A stretch of 64,000 bases of DNA from Symbiobacterium terraclitae (GCF_017874315.1 NZ_JAGGLG010000003.1:62001-126000), one strand, 5' to 3'. Shown: positions 14,955 to 22,745, numbered from the stretch's first letter. Numbers and translations: made by a program. Notes: generated by a model from the letters alone, not told the origin.

Positions 14955-15254
14955 CCCATCACATCCTCCCATCTGCGTTGTGACCCGGGTCAGCGACCCG
15001 GCGATGGACCCTTGGCGATTCGTTCTCCGTGGAGGCGTGTCTGTCGTTTCATCCCCGATCGGATGTCGCGTATCAGCTCGAGCGGGGGCGGAGCACCATC
15101 CCAGTGATGATGTGACAGACAGTAGTGCTCAGGGTCAGTGGGGCGCGCGACGCCCCGCTCGCAGATTTTCGCTCTGAGGAAAAGCGCGTGCACGACTGAG
15201 CGGCTGCTCCCAATCCCCGGGCCATGCGGGCCCGGGGATTGGGCACGTCAACCA
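14955..15254. other. 300-bp spacer inside the matrix locus
   Basis: No coding sequence is convincing on either strand. The part nearest the upstream gene holds a strong hairpin at 15209-15243. The remainder shows no recognisable promoter on the minus strand, so substrate A is either expressed by read-through or from a promoter I cannot identify. Confidence 0.6.
15209..15243 (-). terminator. Hairpin after SipW substrate B
   Basis: A 15-bp perfect stem (CCCAATCCCCGGGCC with its complement) and 5-base loop, 11 bp past the stop of the gene at 15255. There is no T-run, so it may act as an mRNA stabiliser or weak terminator. Confidence 0.55.
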
Positions 15255-15899
15255 CTACCGGTTGTTCCGCTGCTGCTCGGCATGGACCACGAAGTCCACC
15301 ACCAGGGTCTTGCCCTGGTACTCGTTGCCGGCGTCCCTGTCGAAGGCGACCTCGAACTTCATGTGCCGGTTCGAGGGGTACGCCAGGGGAATCTTGTCGC
15401 CATCGGGGTAGAGGATGGTCACGGGCCCCGCCAGGAAGTCGCTGAGCGGCGCCTCTGCCACCACCACGTCGGGACCGCCGCCCTGAGGCGTCTTGACCAC
15501 GACGTTCAGCTGGCTGGCCAGGGCGACGTACTGGTCAGCGATCCCCTCGGTAAGGCGGGCCTCCACCGCCGTGAGCCACGCATCCATGCTCGTCTTGCAC
15601 TCGGGGCGGTTGCCGTTGTAGACGGTCAGCGTCCGCGTATGCGAGTCGCCGGGAGCCCACACTCCGGTGGGAAGCAGACCCGGCGCGCCCGATGTCGTCC
15701 GGCCCTGCTCAGCTGTGATGTAGAACATCGGGCCGGGAACCGTGTCGCCGTCATTGCGTTCGCTGTCGAGGCACAGCGTTCCGGCGACAAAATCGGCGCT
15801 GGCGCTCTTGGAGTCAGTGAACAGGGCGAGCGTACCGCCGGCGGACACGGCCGCGATCGCAGCGGCTGCACCCATCGTCAACAGAAGCTTCTTGTTCAT
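15255..15899 (-). CDS. TasA/camelysin-like SipW substrate B
   Basis: A 214-residue exported protein. The signal peptide ends in SAGGTLALFTDS near residue 29. The mature part shares GVWAPGDSHTR with substrate A and the C-terminal block AGNEYQG...VHAEQQRNN. Compared with substrate A it has an extra helical stretch around residues 100-150 and three cysteines. The ATG has GAGGAGGAG upstream. Hairpins flank the gene on both sides, so its dosage could be set separately from that of its neighbours. Confidence 0.86.
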   Translation of the reverse strand: MNKKLLLTMGAAAAIAAVSAGGTLALFTDSKSASADFVAGTLCLDSERNDGDTVPGPMFYITAEQGRTTSGAPGLLPTGVWAPGDSHTRTLTVYNGNRPECKTSMDAWLTAVEARLTEGIADQYVALASQLNVVVKTPQGGGPDVVVAEAPLSDFLAGPVTILYPDGDKIPLAYPSNRHMKFEVAFDRDAGNEYQGKTLVVDFVVHAEQQRNNR

Positions 15900-15920
15900 C
15901 CGGGCTCCTCCTCACTGAGA

Positions 15921-15952
15921 CCCCGCCGGGACGTGTGCTCATCCCGGCGGGG
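15921..15952 (-). terminator. Hairpin between SipW substrates C and B
   Basis: An 11-bp stem (CCCCGCCGGGA / TCCCGGCGGGG) with a 10-base loop in the 66-bp gap. No T-run follows on the minus strand. It probably stabilises the 3' end of the upstream message. Confidence 0.5.
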
Positions 15953-15965
15953 ACCTCCGGTCTGC

Positions 15966-16481
15966 TTAGTTCCAGGAAATGGGCTTGCCGTCAGCGTCGG
16001 TGTTGTTCCGCGCCTGGACGGCCACGAACTTCAGGTTGACGGTGCCGCTGGCGCCCTGGTACTCGTTGCCGGCCGCCAGCGGGAAGGACCAGTCGGCGGT
16101 CACCGAGGCGGTGTCACCATCGTCGTACTTGCCCAGCAGGTAGTAGCCGTTGTGGTCGCCCACGCCGCCGGACAGGGAGACGGTCACGGGATGAGAGCCT
16201 TCGAAGAGGGCGCCCTCCGTCGAGAACTGGACACCGATGAAGGCCTCGAGGCTGCCCGAGTAGGTCACGTTGACCGTGCAGGAGCCGCTGTCGCCAGGAG
16301 CCAGGTTGTTGGGATCGCCGATATCGCAGGAACCGAGGGCCACATTGCCGAGGGTCACCGTGCCGGCGCTGAAGGTGTTGTTGATGTTCTCGGTCTGGGC
16401 CGTGAACAGGGCGAAGCTGGCGCCGGTGATCAGCGCGGAAAGGGCACCCACGGTCGCGAGGGACATAAGGATCTTCTTCAT
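15966..16481 (-). CDS. TasA/camelysin-like SipW substrate C
   Basis: A 171-residue exported protein and the closest of the set to a minimal TasA-like fold. The signal end is TGASFALFTAQ near residue 28. The mature chain begins with NTFSAGTVTLGNV and contains NLAPGDSGSCTVNVTYSG, where two cysteines (in GSCDIG and GSCTV) could form a disulfide. The family C-terminal block reads AGNEYQG...VAVQARNN. It is the first substrate gene downstream of sipW, 94 bp away across two hairpins. The ATG has GAGGATGAG upstream. Confidence 0.87.
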   Translation of the reverse strand: MKKILMSLATVGALSALITGASFALFTAQTENINNTFSAGTVTLGNVALGSCDIGDPNNLAPGDSGSCTVNVTYSGSLEAFIGVQFSTEGALFEGSHPVTVSLSGGVGDHNGYYLLGKYDDGDTASVTADWSFPLAAGNEYQGASGTVNLKFVAVQARNNTDADGKPISWN

Positions 16482-16524
16482 ACCGTCTCATCCTCCATGT
16501 GTTGTAGTGATAGGACTGGAGTCC

Positions 16525-16571
16525 TTACCCAGGCTGTGCTGGGTAAACCTTGCACTGCAGCTGCGCTGCAG
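16525..16571 (-). promoter_or_regulatory. Two hairpins between sipW and substrate C
   Basis: Two perfect inverted repeats lie in the 94-bp gap: TTACCCAG-N6-CTGGGTAA (16525-16546) and CTGCAG-N5-CTGCAG (16555-16571). They could be a partial terminator or processing site letting the abundant substrate be expressed at a different level from its peptidase. Confidence 0.45.
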
Positions 16572-16575
16572 GAGA

Positions 16576-17166
16576 CTAGCTGGGGGACTGGGCGTCGGCG
16601 GGCTCCTTCTCGGCCTTCTTGGCCCGCTCTTCCTCCATGACCACCTGCACGATCTTGCGGATCTCCATGGCGATCAGCAGCACGCCCGGTGCGATCACCA
16701 GCGAGACAATGCCCACAGGCTTGCGCATGAACTCACGGAGGTAGCCGTAGTAAGGCACCCGCCAGCGCTGGATACCGACGACCTGCGAACGGCTCACCGG
16801 AGAGAGGTCCACGGCGTCGTTGTTGTCGCCCTTGGTCACGTAGGCGGTGGGCTCGCCGTTGACCGACACGATGCCGACCACGCGGTGGGTGATGAGCATT
16901 TCGGGTGCGTCGGCCGCACGGAACGTGATCACGTCGCCCTCCTTGATCTCGTGGTCAGGCTTGAGCGGTTCGACGATGATCACGTCGCCGGTCTTGATCG
17001 CCGGCTCCATGGAGCCGCTGAGCACCGACAGGACCTTGTAGCCCAGAACTGACGGCATGCCATCTTGAGACCTGCGGGCGGTGATGGCCAGCGCGACCGT
17101 GGCGACCAGGATGACGGCGAGTACGGCCGTGACCGCACCGTTGAGGATTCGCAAGACAAGCTTCAC
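16576..17166 (-). CDS. sipW: SipW-type (ER/archaeal-type) signal peptidase I
   Basis: A 196-residue membrane peptidase with an N-terminal helix (about residues 8-28) and a C-terminal helix (about 152-172). The nucleophile serine is in LSGSMEP. The second box ITHRVVG carries His in place of the Lys of ordinary bacterial enzymes, the defining feature of SipW. YVTKGDNND follows as box E. It should remove signal peptides of the TasA-like proteins encoded here. The GTG start overlaps the stop of the upstream acidic-protein gene (GTGA), so the two are translated together. The cytosolic tail is highly charged (EEERAKKAEKEPADAQ). Confidence 0.93.
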   Translation of the reverse strand: MKLVLRILNGAVTAVLAVILVATVALAITARRSQDGMPSVLGYKVLSVLSGSMEPAIKTGDVIIVEPLKPDHEIKEGDVITFRAADAPEMLITHRVVGIVSVNGEPTAYVTKGDNNDAVDLSPVSRSQVVGIQRWRVPYYGYLREFMRKPVGIVSLVIAPGVLLIAMEIRKIVQVVMEEERAKKAEKEPADAQSPS

Positions 17167-18809
17167 GCGTCCTGACCCCCTGCATCTGCGTGATCAACAT
17201 CGTCCTGGGCCTGGTCTGCTGCGGGTTCGGCGTCGGCCGCATCGCCCCCGGAGTCGGCGAGGTCATCGTCCGCGCCGTCGGCCCCACCTGATGGCGCGTC
17301 GCTTTCAACCGACTCGCCGGGGTCACGCTCGGCGGGATCGTCGACCGCGTCACCCTCCGCAGGCGTCTCGCCGATCTCGGCATCATCCTCGCTGGGATCG
17401 GAAGCGGAACTGCCATCAGCGGGATCCTCGTCCGCCTCGGCGTCGCCCTCGATCGACTCGCCGGCCGGATCGCCGTCAGCGGGCTCCTCGCCCGTCCCGG
17501 GATGTTCCTCGCCGGCGTCGTCGGCCGGGCCATCCTCACCGGGCTCCTCGTCCGCCGCGGGGGCGTCCCCGGTAGACTCGTCGGCCGGATTGCCATCAGC
17601 CGGCGGCTCACCCTCCTCAGCATCTTCAGCGGGCTCGTCAGCCGGGTCGGTCTCTACGGGCGGCTCGCTGACCGGCTCGCCATCCGGCAGTTCCTCGGGC
17701 GCCGGAGGTGCTGCTGCGGGTGGGTCACACGCTTGCGGCGCTTCCACGCCCTCGGTCTCCTCGGGCAGTGCGGCATCCACAGCCGGCTGGCACTCGAGGA
17801 CCGGCGTCGGAACCGTGCGGGCGGGATCGCAGGGATCCTCAGACCGCGGGCGGCCGGGTGCCTCACCCGTGGTCGGCGCTTCGTCCTGAACCGGAGCCCC
17901 GTCCCCGGCGGAAGGCTCGTCCGCCACCGGGACCTCGTCATCGGCCGGAGCCTCGTCCACCACCGGGACCTCGTCATCGGCCGGAGCGTCGTCCACCACC
18001 GGGACCTCGTCATCGGCCGGAGCGTCGTCCACCACCGGGACCTCGTCGTCGACCGGCGTCTCGGCCCCCAGGGTCTCATCCTCGACAGCATCCTGATCGT
18101 CAACCGGTGCCGCGTCGTCGGCCGGAACCTCATCCCCGGCCGCGGCCTCCTCCTCTGCCGCGGTCTCCTCGCCGACCGGCGTCACGATCTCCACCGGCAA
18201 CCCGTCGGTGACCGGGAGGATCTCCTTGCCGGCCGAAGGACCGCGCTTCGAGCCCACCGGCGCACACGGATCCAGGTCCGGCTCGGGGAGGACGACGACC
18301 GTGAACTCCATCCCCAGCTCCAGGAAGCCGCCCATGCCGTACACGGTCAGCTCGCCGGTCCAGGTGCCCGGCTCCCCGGGCGTGCCGCTGACGATGATCT
18401 CTGCGGTCTCGCCGGGGCCGAGCTTCGACTTGGACAGCTCCACCGTCGCCCAGGGGATCCCGGTCAGCTCGACCGAGAGGGTCACGTGCCGGTCGCTGAT
18501 GTTCATGATCTGGAACGTGCGCACGACAACGGACCCGGCCTGGTCCGCTGCGGAATCCGGCATCAGCCGAACCCGACCGGAGCTGAACCGGAGCACCTCA
18601 GACGTGGTGAGTGTCCTCAGATCGATGCCGGGAGCCCTCGCCGCATCGTAGGTGGAGGCCAGGGTGGAGCCGGTGACGTGCCCGGCCGTGAGGCTGGAGA
18701 TCACCAGCGTGACCGGGATCAGCAAGAGCGGGAGCTTCCCGCCGGATTCCCGGATCTGCCGACCGAGCGCCCGCATCGCCTTCTGCCTGAGCCTGCGCTT
18801 GCGTGACAT
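17163..18809 (-). CDS. Exported acidic repeat protein coupled to sipW
   Basis: A 548-residue protein with three parts. A very basic start and membrane helix (KLPLLLIPVTLVISSL, about 25-45) act as signal or anchor. An Ig-like beta domain of about 130 residues follows (VRTFQIMNISDRHVTLSVEL, GPGETAEIIVSG). The last 350 residues or so are extremely acidic and rich in Asp, Glu, Ala and Pro, with a four-copy 12-residue repeat VVDDAPADDEVP. No C-terminal helix or LPXTG is visible. Translational coupling with sipW suggests it assembles or anchors the SipW substrates, somewhat like TapA beside TasA, though it is not homologous to TapA by eye. Only a weak SD precedes the ATG. Confidence 0.75.
   Translation of the reverse strand: MSRKRRLRQKAMRALGRQIRESGGKLPLLLIPVTLVISSLTAGHVTGSTLASTYDAARAPGIDLRTLTTSEVLRFSSGRVRLMPDSAADQAGSVVVRTFQIMNISDRHVTLSVELTGIPWATVELSKSKLGPGETAEIIVSGTPGEPGTWTGELTVYGMGGFLELGMEFTVVVLPEPDLDPCAPVGSKRGPSAGKEILPVTDGLPVEIVTPVGEETAAEEEAAAGDEVPADDAAPVDDQDAVEDETLGAETPVDDEVPVVDDAPADDEVPVVDDAPADDEVPVVDEAPADDEVPVADEPSAGDGAPVQDEAPTTGEAPGRPRSEDPCDPARTVPTPVLECQPAVDAALPEETEGVEAPQACDPPAAAPPAPEELPDGEPVSEPPVETDPADEPAEDAEEGEPPADGNPADESTGDAPAADEEPGEDGPADDAGEEHPGTGEEPADGDPAGESIEGDAEADEDPADGSSASDPSEDDAEIGETPAEGDAVDDPAERDPGESVESDAPSGGADGADDDLADSGGDAADAEPAADQAQDDVDHADAGGQDA
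17934..18050 (-). repeat. 36-bp in-frame repeat in the acidic protein
   Basis: The unit (minus strand) encodes VVDDAPADDEVP and is repeated with very few changes, indicating recent slippage or recombination. It accounts for residues about 255-300. Confidence 0.85.
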
Positions 18810-19171
18810 GCGCCGCAGCGGGCATCACCTCCCGTCCGACGCCGATTATGGCACAGGCCCACATCACCTTTGGGTGTGAATCGGGGGGTGATTCCGAAAA
18901 ATCACCCCCCGGTGGTAGCCGGGCCCTCCCTCCGGCAACATTGGCCGATCAATGCGGGATTTCCCATCCCCCGATGGGGTGAATTCCGCATATCAGGCAG
19001 GCTTTTCATGTGCTATTGTTTTTGGCAGACTCATCCCCGCGGGTGAATTCTGAGGATTTCGCCCACTCATCCTCGGGTGAGCAGGACTGTTAGACATGTC
19101 AGGCGAATCACCGGATTTACCCTCGTGAAACCACAACTCGTCCACCTACGGAGATCCAGGAGGCGAGCACG
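18810..19171. promoter_or_regulatory. Divergent regulatory region with repeated GGGTGAATTC motifs
   Basis: A 362-bp intergenic region between the acidic-protein/sipW operon and the LuxR-type regulator. It holds a perfect 11-bp inverted repeat (GGGGGGTGATT-N6-AATCACCCCCC, 18883-18910). It also has a series of related sites built as CATCC..CG..GGGTGA: 18964-18986 and 19031-19050, both ending in GGGTGAATTC, and a shorter one at 19067-19080. A looser relative sits at 18870. Such a cluster is what a dimeric activator bound upstream of divergent genes would need; the adjacent LuxR-type protein is the obvious candidate. No clear -10/-35 pair is visible. Confidence 0.5.
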
Positions 19172-19831
19172 ATGTCCGTAGCTTACGCTCTCGAGAAGAT
19201 ATGGGGGCCGCACCTCAGCCAGCGGGAGCTGGAGGTCGGCCGCCTCGTCGTGGCAGGGTACTCCACCCAGAAGATTGCCGAGACGCTGTTCATATCAGAG
19301 AACACCGTGAAGACCCACCTTAGGAACCTGTTCCGGAAGACAAAGACACGCAGCCGGATCGAACTGTATCGCAAGCTGGTGGAAAGCGGGGTCGCAGCCC
19401 CCAGCCTGCGCACCTTCGGGGAGTCGCTGCCCGACAGGTTCGAGCCCCTCTTCGCCGAGCTGACGGCCGGGCGCGACGGGGGGGCCTGCATCACGGCCGT
19501 GGTGATGCAGCTGGAGTTCCAGAAAGACGAGCGGCCCGCAGATCCGCCCGAAGGCATCGTCGACCTGCTGGCGACCTCCATCAGGCAACGGGACCACCTG
19601 TTCCCCTGGAAGGAAGGCCTCTATCTCCTGGTCCTTCCCGGCAGTGATCGGGCCAGCTCCCTGGACGTGGCCGAGCGGCTCGTGCGCAAGCTGCAGCGCT
19701 GGGCGCAGTTGAAGGGCCTCATGGTGCGGGCGGCGGTCGGGACCGCAGCCCTGAACGAGGGAGCCGGGACCGCCGAGTCGGTGGTCGAGCTGGCGGCCCG
19801 CCGGCTCAAGAGCATACATCTGAACTCGTAA
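19172..19831 (+). CDS. LuxR-type regulator with degenerate GGDEF-like domain (paralogue 1)
   Basis: A 219-residue cytoplasmic regulator. The N-terminal LuxR helix-turn-helix spans about residues 14-75 (LSQRELEVGRLVVAGYSTQ, SENTVKTHLRNLFRKT). From about 105 the chain follows the strand/helix order of a GGDEF fold, but the active site is replaced by FPWKEGLYLLVLPG, so cyclase activity is unlikely. A paralogue with the same order of domains is encoded at 27307-28101. The ATG follows CCAGGAGG. Its position divergent to the sipW operon makes it the likely regulator of the matrix genes. Confidence 0.82.
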   Translation: MSVAYALEKIWGPHLSQRELEVGRLVVAGYSTQKIAETLFISENTVKTHLRNLFRKTKTRSRIELYRKLVESGVAAPSLRTFGESLPDRFEPLFAELTAGRDGGACITAVVMQLEFQKDERPADPPEGIVDLLATSIRQRDHLFPWKEGLYLLVLPGSDRASSLDVAERLVRKLQRWAQLKGLMVRAAVGTAALNEGAGTAESVVELAARRLKSIHLNS

Positions 19832-19840
19832 CGAATAAGA

Positions 19841-19871
19841 GGCGGGCCAGGGTCGATCGCCCTGGCCCGCC
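19841..19871. terminator. Bidirectional terminator
   Basis: A 12-bp stem (GGCGGGCCAGGG / CCCTGGCCCGCC) and 7-base loop between the convergent luxR-type and marR genes. Neither side has a long T-run. Confidence 0.65.
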
Positions 19872-19895
19872 GTAATCCCCTGGAGTCGCCGGCGC

Positions 19896-20396
19896 TTAAC
19901 CGGCGGCCACCAGTTCGTCATCCTCCTCGACTTGCACCCGGGAACCCAGCGGGTCCGTCATATCCTGCAGGAGCGCCTCGAGGTGCACGTGGATCTCCTG
20001 CGCCTCATCCCAGGTCGGACCCATCCACTCCATCAGCCGTCTGCGGAGCTCCTGCGTGATCTCGGTCACCCGGGCCCCCTTCTCGGTGAGACCCAGCATG
20101 ACCACCCGGCGGTCCCCCTGAAGCCGAAAGCGCTTCAGCCAGCCGTCCCGCTCCAGGCGGTCGATGATCGCCGCCAGGTTGCCGCGAGTGCAGTAGACCG
20201 CGTCGTTCACCTGCTGAAGCATCGTCGGCTTCTCCACCGAGAGCTCCCGGAGAACCTGAAACTGGGGCCAACTCAACCCGTACTCGGTCCGCAGAACCCG
20301 TTCACACTGCTGTTCCAGCCTGCTGGCCAACCGCCGCACCAGGGCGATCCGCTCCAGCGCCTCCACATCCACTCGGCTCAGGTGACACACCCCCAC
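19896..20396 (-). CDS. MarR-family transcriptional regulator (paralogue 1)
   Basis: About 166 residues with the winged-helix core: YGLSWPQFQVLRELS, a recognition helix TRGNLAAIIDRLERDGWL and the wing RLQGDRRVVMLGLTEKG. It shares the core layout with the MarR gene at 22290. The C-terminal tail is acidic (VQVEEDDELV). The start is uncertain: GTG at 20396 is chosen, with GTG at 20390 or an upstream ATG at 20465 as alternatives. An ECF-like promoter at 20418-20442 favours the shorter forms. The effector is unknown. Confidence 0.82.
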   Translation of the reverse strand: MGVCHLSRVDVEALERIALVRRLASRLEQQCERVLRTEYGLSWPQFQVLRELSVEKPTMLQQVNDAVYCTRGNLAAIIDRLERDGWLKRFRLQGDRRVVMLGLTEKGARVTEITQELRRRLMEWMGPTWDEAQEIHVHLEALLQDMTDPLGSRVQVEEDDELVAAG

Positions 20397-20417
20397 GTCT
20401 GTTCTTTTACCTCTCTT

Positions 20418-20442
20418 AACGAATCGTCGCCATGAAATGTTC
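20418..20442 (-). promoter_or_regulatory. ECF-like promoter of marR paralogue 1
   Basis: On the minus strand GAAC is followed, after 17 bases that start ATTT, by CGTTA. Upstream of the second MarR gene the same elements occur at identical spacing. ECF promoters of Firmicutes typically read GAAAC-N16-CGT. Confidence 0.42.
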
Positions 20443-20595
20443 ACGCACAGCACATGTAGGGACATATTTTCATCCCGATTCCGCGTCTTCCGCGCCGCGC
20501 TGGACCTCCTCGGTGGCCAACAGCAAGATGCACGGCACCATCCGGCACGGTATAGTCCGTGGATAGGATGTGAGTAAATAACTGAACAATCACCC

Positions 20596-20625
20596 TTGTT
20601 CGCCCTTACAAAAGGGTGCTATGAT
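20596..20625 (+). promoter_or_regulatory. Sigma-A-like promoter with internal inverted repeat, upstream of ECF sigma gene
   Basis: TTGTTC, an 18-base spacer and TATGAT. The inverted repeat CACCCTT...AAGGGTG (20591-20618) covers the -35 and spacer, a plausible operator, for instance for one of the flanking MarR proteins. The 20397-20728 gap contains this, an ECF-like element and no coding sequence. Confidence 0.45.
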
Positions 20626-20655
20626 TACGGAGCACAGGGTCATATCCTCTGGTGC

Positions 20656-20680
20656 GAAACGTACGGCATTACCACCCGTT
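20656..20680 (+). promoter_or_regulatory. ECF-like element just upstream of the ECF sigma gene
   Basis: GAAAC, 16 bases, CGTT, about 50 bp before the start codon. It fits autoregulation by an ECF sigma factor, a common arrangement. Confidence 0.4.
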
Positions 20681-20728
20681 GAATCGTCAGTAATCTTGGT
20701 TCTGCATATAGAGAGGGGTTGAGGGGTC

Positions 20729-21283
20729 ATGCGTGAAGGTGCCCAGCTGTTGGGAGACGCTCACACGGGCGACGACGAGGCTCTTGGCCGGCTCATGGAA
20801 GCGATGGGAGGATCGCTGCTTGCCTACGCGAACCGCCTTCTGGGCGACACCTTCACCGCCGAGGAGGTGTGCCAGGACGCCATGTACAAGGCCTGGTGCC
20901 ACATGGAGTCCCTGGAGCCGACCGGGCAGCTGCGGGCCTGGCTGTACAAGGTCACGCGAAACGCCGCGCTCGACGTCCTGCGGAGTCAGCGCACTCAGAC
21001 CGTGGCCCTGCCGGGCGACGACATGCTTGACCCGACGCCGGGCCCCGAGTGGGAGCTGGAGCGCAAGCTGTTCGTCGAGACGCTCCACTCGGCGCTCCAG
21101 CGCCTGCCCTCACACTACACCTCGGTGCTGAGCCTACGGCTCCTGGAGGGCTACTCCTACAAGGACATTGCGGAGGAGCTGAACCTCCCGCTCGGGACGG
21201 TGAAGAGCCGCCTGCGAAACGGACTGCAGTACCTCTCGCGGGAACTGGTGAGCGCAGGCGTGGATCAGGCGTATCTCTCCTGA
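20729..21283 (+). CDS. ECF-type RNA polymerase sigma factor
   Basis: A 184-residue sigma-70 family member with region 2 (LLAYANRLLGDTFTAEEVCQ, WLYKVTRNAALDVLR) and region 4 (ALQRLPSHYTSVLSLRLLEG, YKDIAEELNLPLGTVKSRL). No anti-sigma gene is adjacent, which is unusual for this class; regulation may be through its own transcription or through a MarR neighbour. A GAGAGGGG sequence ten bases upstream serves as SD. Given two flanking MarR genes with ECF-like promoters and a TasA-like gene next door, it may govern surface-protein expression. Confidence 0.9.
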   Translation: MREGAQLLGDAHTGDDEALGRLMEAMGGSLLAYANRLLGDTFTAEEVCQDAMYKAWCHMESLEPTGQLRAWLYKVTRNAALDVLRSQRTQTVALPGDDMLDPTPGPEWELERKLFVETLHSALQRLPSHYTSVLSLRLLEGYSYKDIAEELNLPLGTVKSRLRNGLQYLSRELVSAGVDQAYLS

Positions 21284-21289
21284 TATGTC

Positions 21290-21329
21290 GGTGATTCAGC
21301 CCACGGAAGTCCCCGTGGGCTGAATCACC
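21290..21329. terminator. Bidirectional terminator between sigma and SipW-substrate genes
   Basis: A 17-bp perfect stem (GGTGATTCAGCCCACGG and complement) with a 6-base loop between convergent genes. A second GC hairpin (GGCCCGGTCCGGGCC) lies a few bases further on, nearer the minus-strand gene. Confidence 0.7.
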
Positions 21330-21369
21330 GTGAGAGAGGCCCGGTCCGGGCCCCATCCATGCAGGAGTG

Positions 21370-22113
21370 CTAGTTGGCGACATGATCGATGGTGAAGTGG
21401 TAGACGCTGCCGTCACGGGTGAGGACCACGAAGAGGTAGCTGCCATCGGGAGCCGAGTTAGGGAACTGGAGCCATCGCCCGAAGCCCCCGCGGACGATGA
21501 GGCCGTCAGGCAGGCGCGTGTAGATTTCTGACATATCAGCATACTCCAGGTCGATCGTGTTCCCGTCGCTGTCCCGGATCTCATACACGTCCCAGAGCAG
21601 GTCGAAGAGCGGGGTGTTGTCCTGCGTCAGGACGGCTTCGGCCGGCTTCGCGGTAACGTTCTTCGTCTGGTAGGCGCGGATGGTGATGGTCGTCTCACCC
21701 TTCCTCTTCTGGTAGTCATTGTTGGCTTCCAGCGGTAGGGCAACGGTCAACGTCATGGTGGCCGACTCTCCGGGGCTCAGGATTCCGAAGGCGTTCGCAA
21801 TCTGCACGGTCGCCGGGGTGTCTCCGCTGAAGATCGGCCCCTTGTTGCTGGCGGTGGCGACGTAGGCCAGCCGCAGGGAGCCCGTGTTCGCCACCGTAAT
21901 CTCCCGCGAAGACACATCACCCGGGGCCAGGTTACCCACGTCTGCCGACCACGCCGTGCTCTGACTTGCGCTGATCTCCAGCGTGCCCGCCGTGAGCGCG
22001 GCACCTTCGGAAGCTGCAGACGCGCTGAAGAGAGCAAAGGTGGCCCCGCCCAACGCGCCGCCAAGGAGCACCGTCGACATGAGACCCATGATCAACGCTC
22101 GAATCCGTCGCAT
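21370..22113 (-). CDS. TasA/camelysin-like SipW substrate D
   Basis: A 247-residue exported protein with the SipW signal end GGATFALFSASAA near residue 32. The mature domain has NLAPGDVSSREITVANTGS, closely resembling substrate C, and the family block ANNDYQKRKGE...AYQTKN. Unlike the others it carries an additional C-terminal segment of about 75 residues (FDLLWDVYEIRDSDGNTIDL ending in YHFTIDHVAN), not seen in A-C. It lies 4 kb from sipW but on the same strand. The ATG at 22113 has GGGAGGAG six bases upstream. Confidence 0.85.
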   Translation of the reverse strand: MRRIRALIMGLMSTVLLGGALGGATFALFSASAASEGAALTAGTLEISASQSTAWSADVGNLAPGDVSSREITVANTGSLRLAYVATASNKGPIFSGDTPATVQIANAFGILSPGESATMTLTVALPLEANNDYQKRKGETTITIRAYQTKNVTAKPAEAVLTQDNTPLFDLLWDVYEIRDSDGNTIDLEYADMSEIYTRLPDGLIVRGGFGRWLQFPNSAPDGSYLFVVLTRDGSVYHFTIDHVAN

Positions 22114-22289
22114 CAGCAACTCCTCCCCGTCGAGTCGACTGCCGCAATTATCCGCGGGGGAGCCTGCCCCGCGTTCGCGGGCCGCGGAGCCGGCCTCATC
22201 CAACCTGGTCAGTCGGCCCACCCGAACTGACAGAACACATGCCGAAGGGTCCGGCCCCCCACGGCCGGACCCTCCATGTATTGCATCCC

Positions 22290-22745
22290 CTATGCCTCCG
22301 CCGCATCCTCCCCGGTCACGAGCGCCTCCAGCGCCTGGAGCCGCTCGAAGAGCGGGTGCATCTCGCCGAACCACGGCTCCAGCGAGAGGGTGAGGAAGCG
22401 GTGCAGCCCCTCCTCCACCTCGCCGATCTTCTCGCCCTTCGGGGTCAGCTCCAGGTAGATCACCCGGCGGTCCTGGGTGGAGCGGGTGCGCCTCACCCAG
22501 CCGTCGCGCTCCAGGCGGTCGACGATGCCGGTGATGTTGCTGTGGGTGCAGGCCAGTGCGGCCGTCAGCCGCTTGGCGGACGTGGGGCCCGCCTGGCGCA
22601 GGGTGCGGAGGACCGTGAACCCCGGCCAGCTCAGGCCGTAAGTCCGCTTCAGGTAGCTGTCGCACCGGGTCTGCAGGATGTGGGAAACCACGGATGCAGT
22701 CTGAACGTAGGCCAGCGGGTCAAGCGGTGCAGCGCTCGCTGCCAT
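22290..22745 (-). CDS. MarR-family transcriptional regulator (paralogue 2)
   Basis: A 151-residue winged-helix regulator. The core reads YGLSWPGFTVLRTLRQ, with a recognition helix THSNITGIVDRLERDGWV and the wing RSTQDRRVIYLELTPKGEK. It is parallel to the MarR gene at 19896 in length, core and promoter. The ATG at 22745 follows GAGAGGTGAGG. It is divergent from prkA and 177 bp upstream of the TasA-like gene on the same strand, so it could control either. Confidence 0.9.
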   Translation of the reverse strand: MAASAAPLDPLAYVQTASVVSHILQTRCDSYLKRTYGLSWPGFTVLRTLRQAGPTSAKRLTAALACTHSNITGIVDRLERDGWVRRTRSTQDRRVIYLELTPKGEKIGEVEEGLHRFLTLSLEPWFGEMHPLFERLQALEALVTGEDAAEA

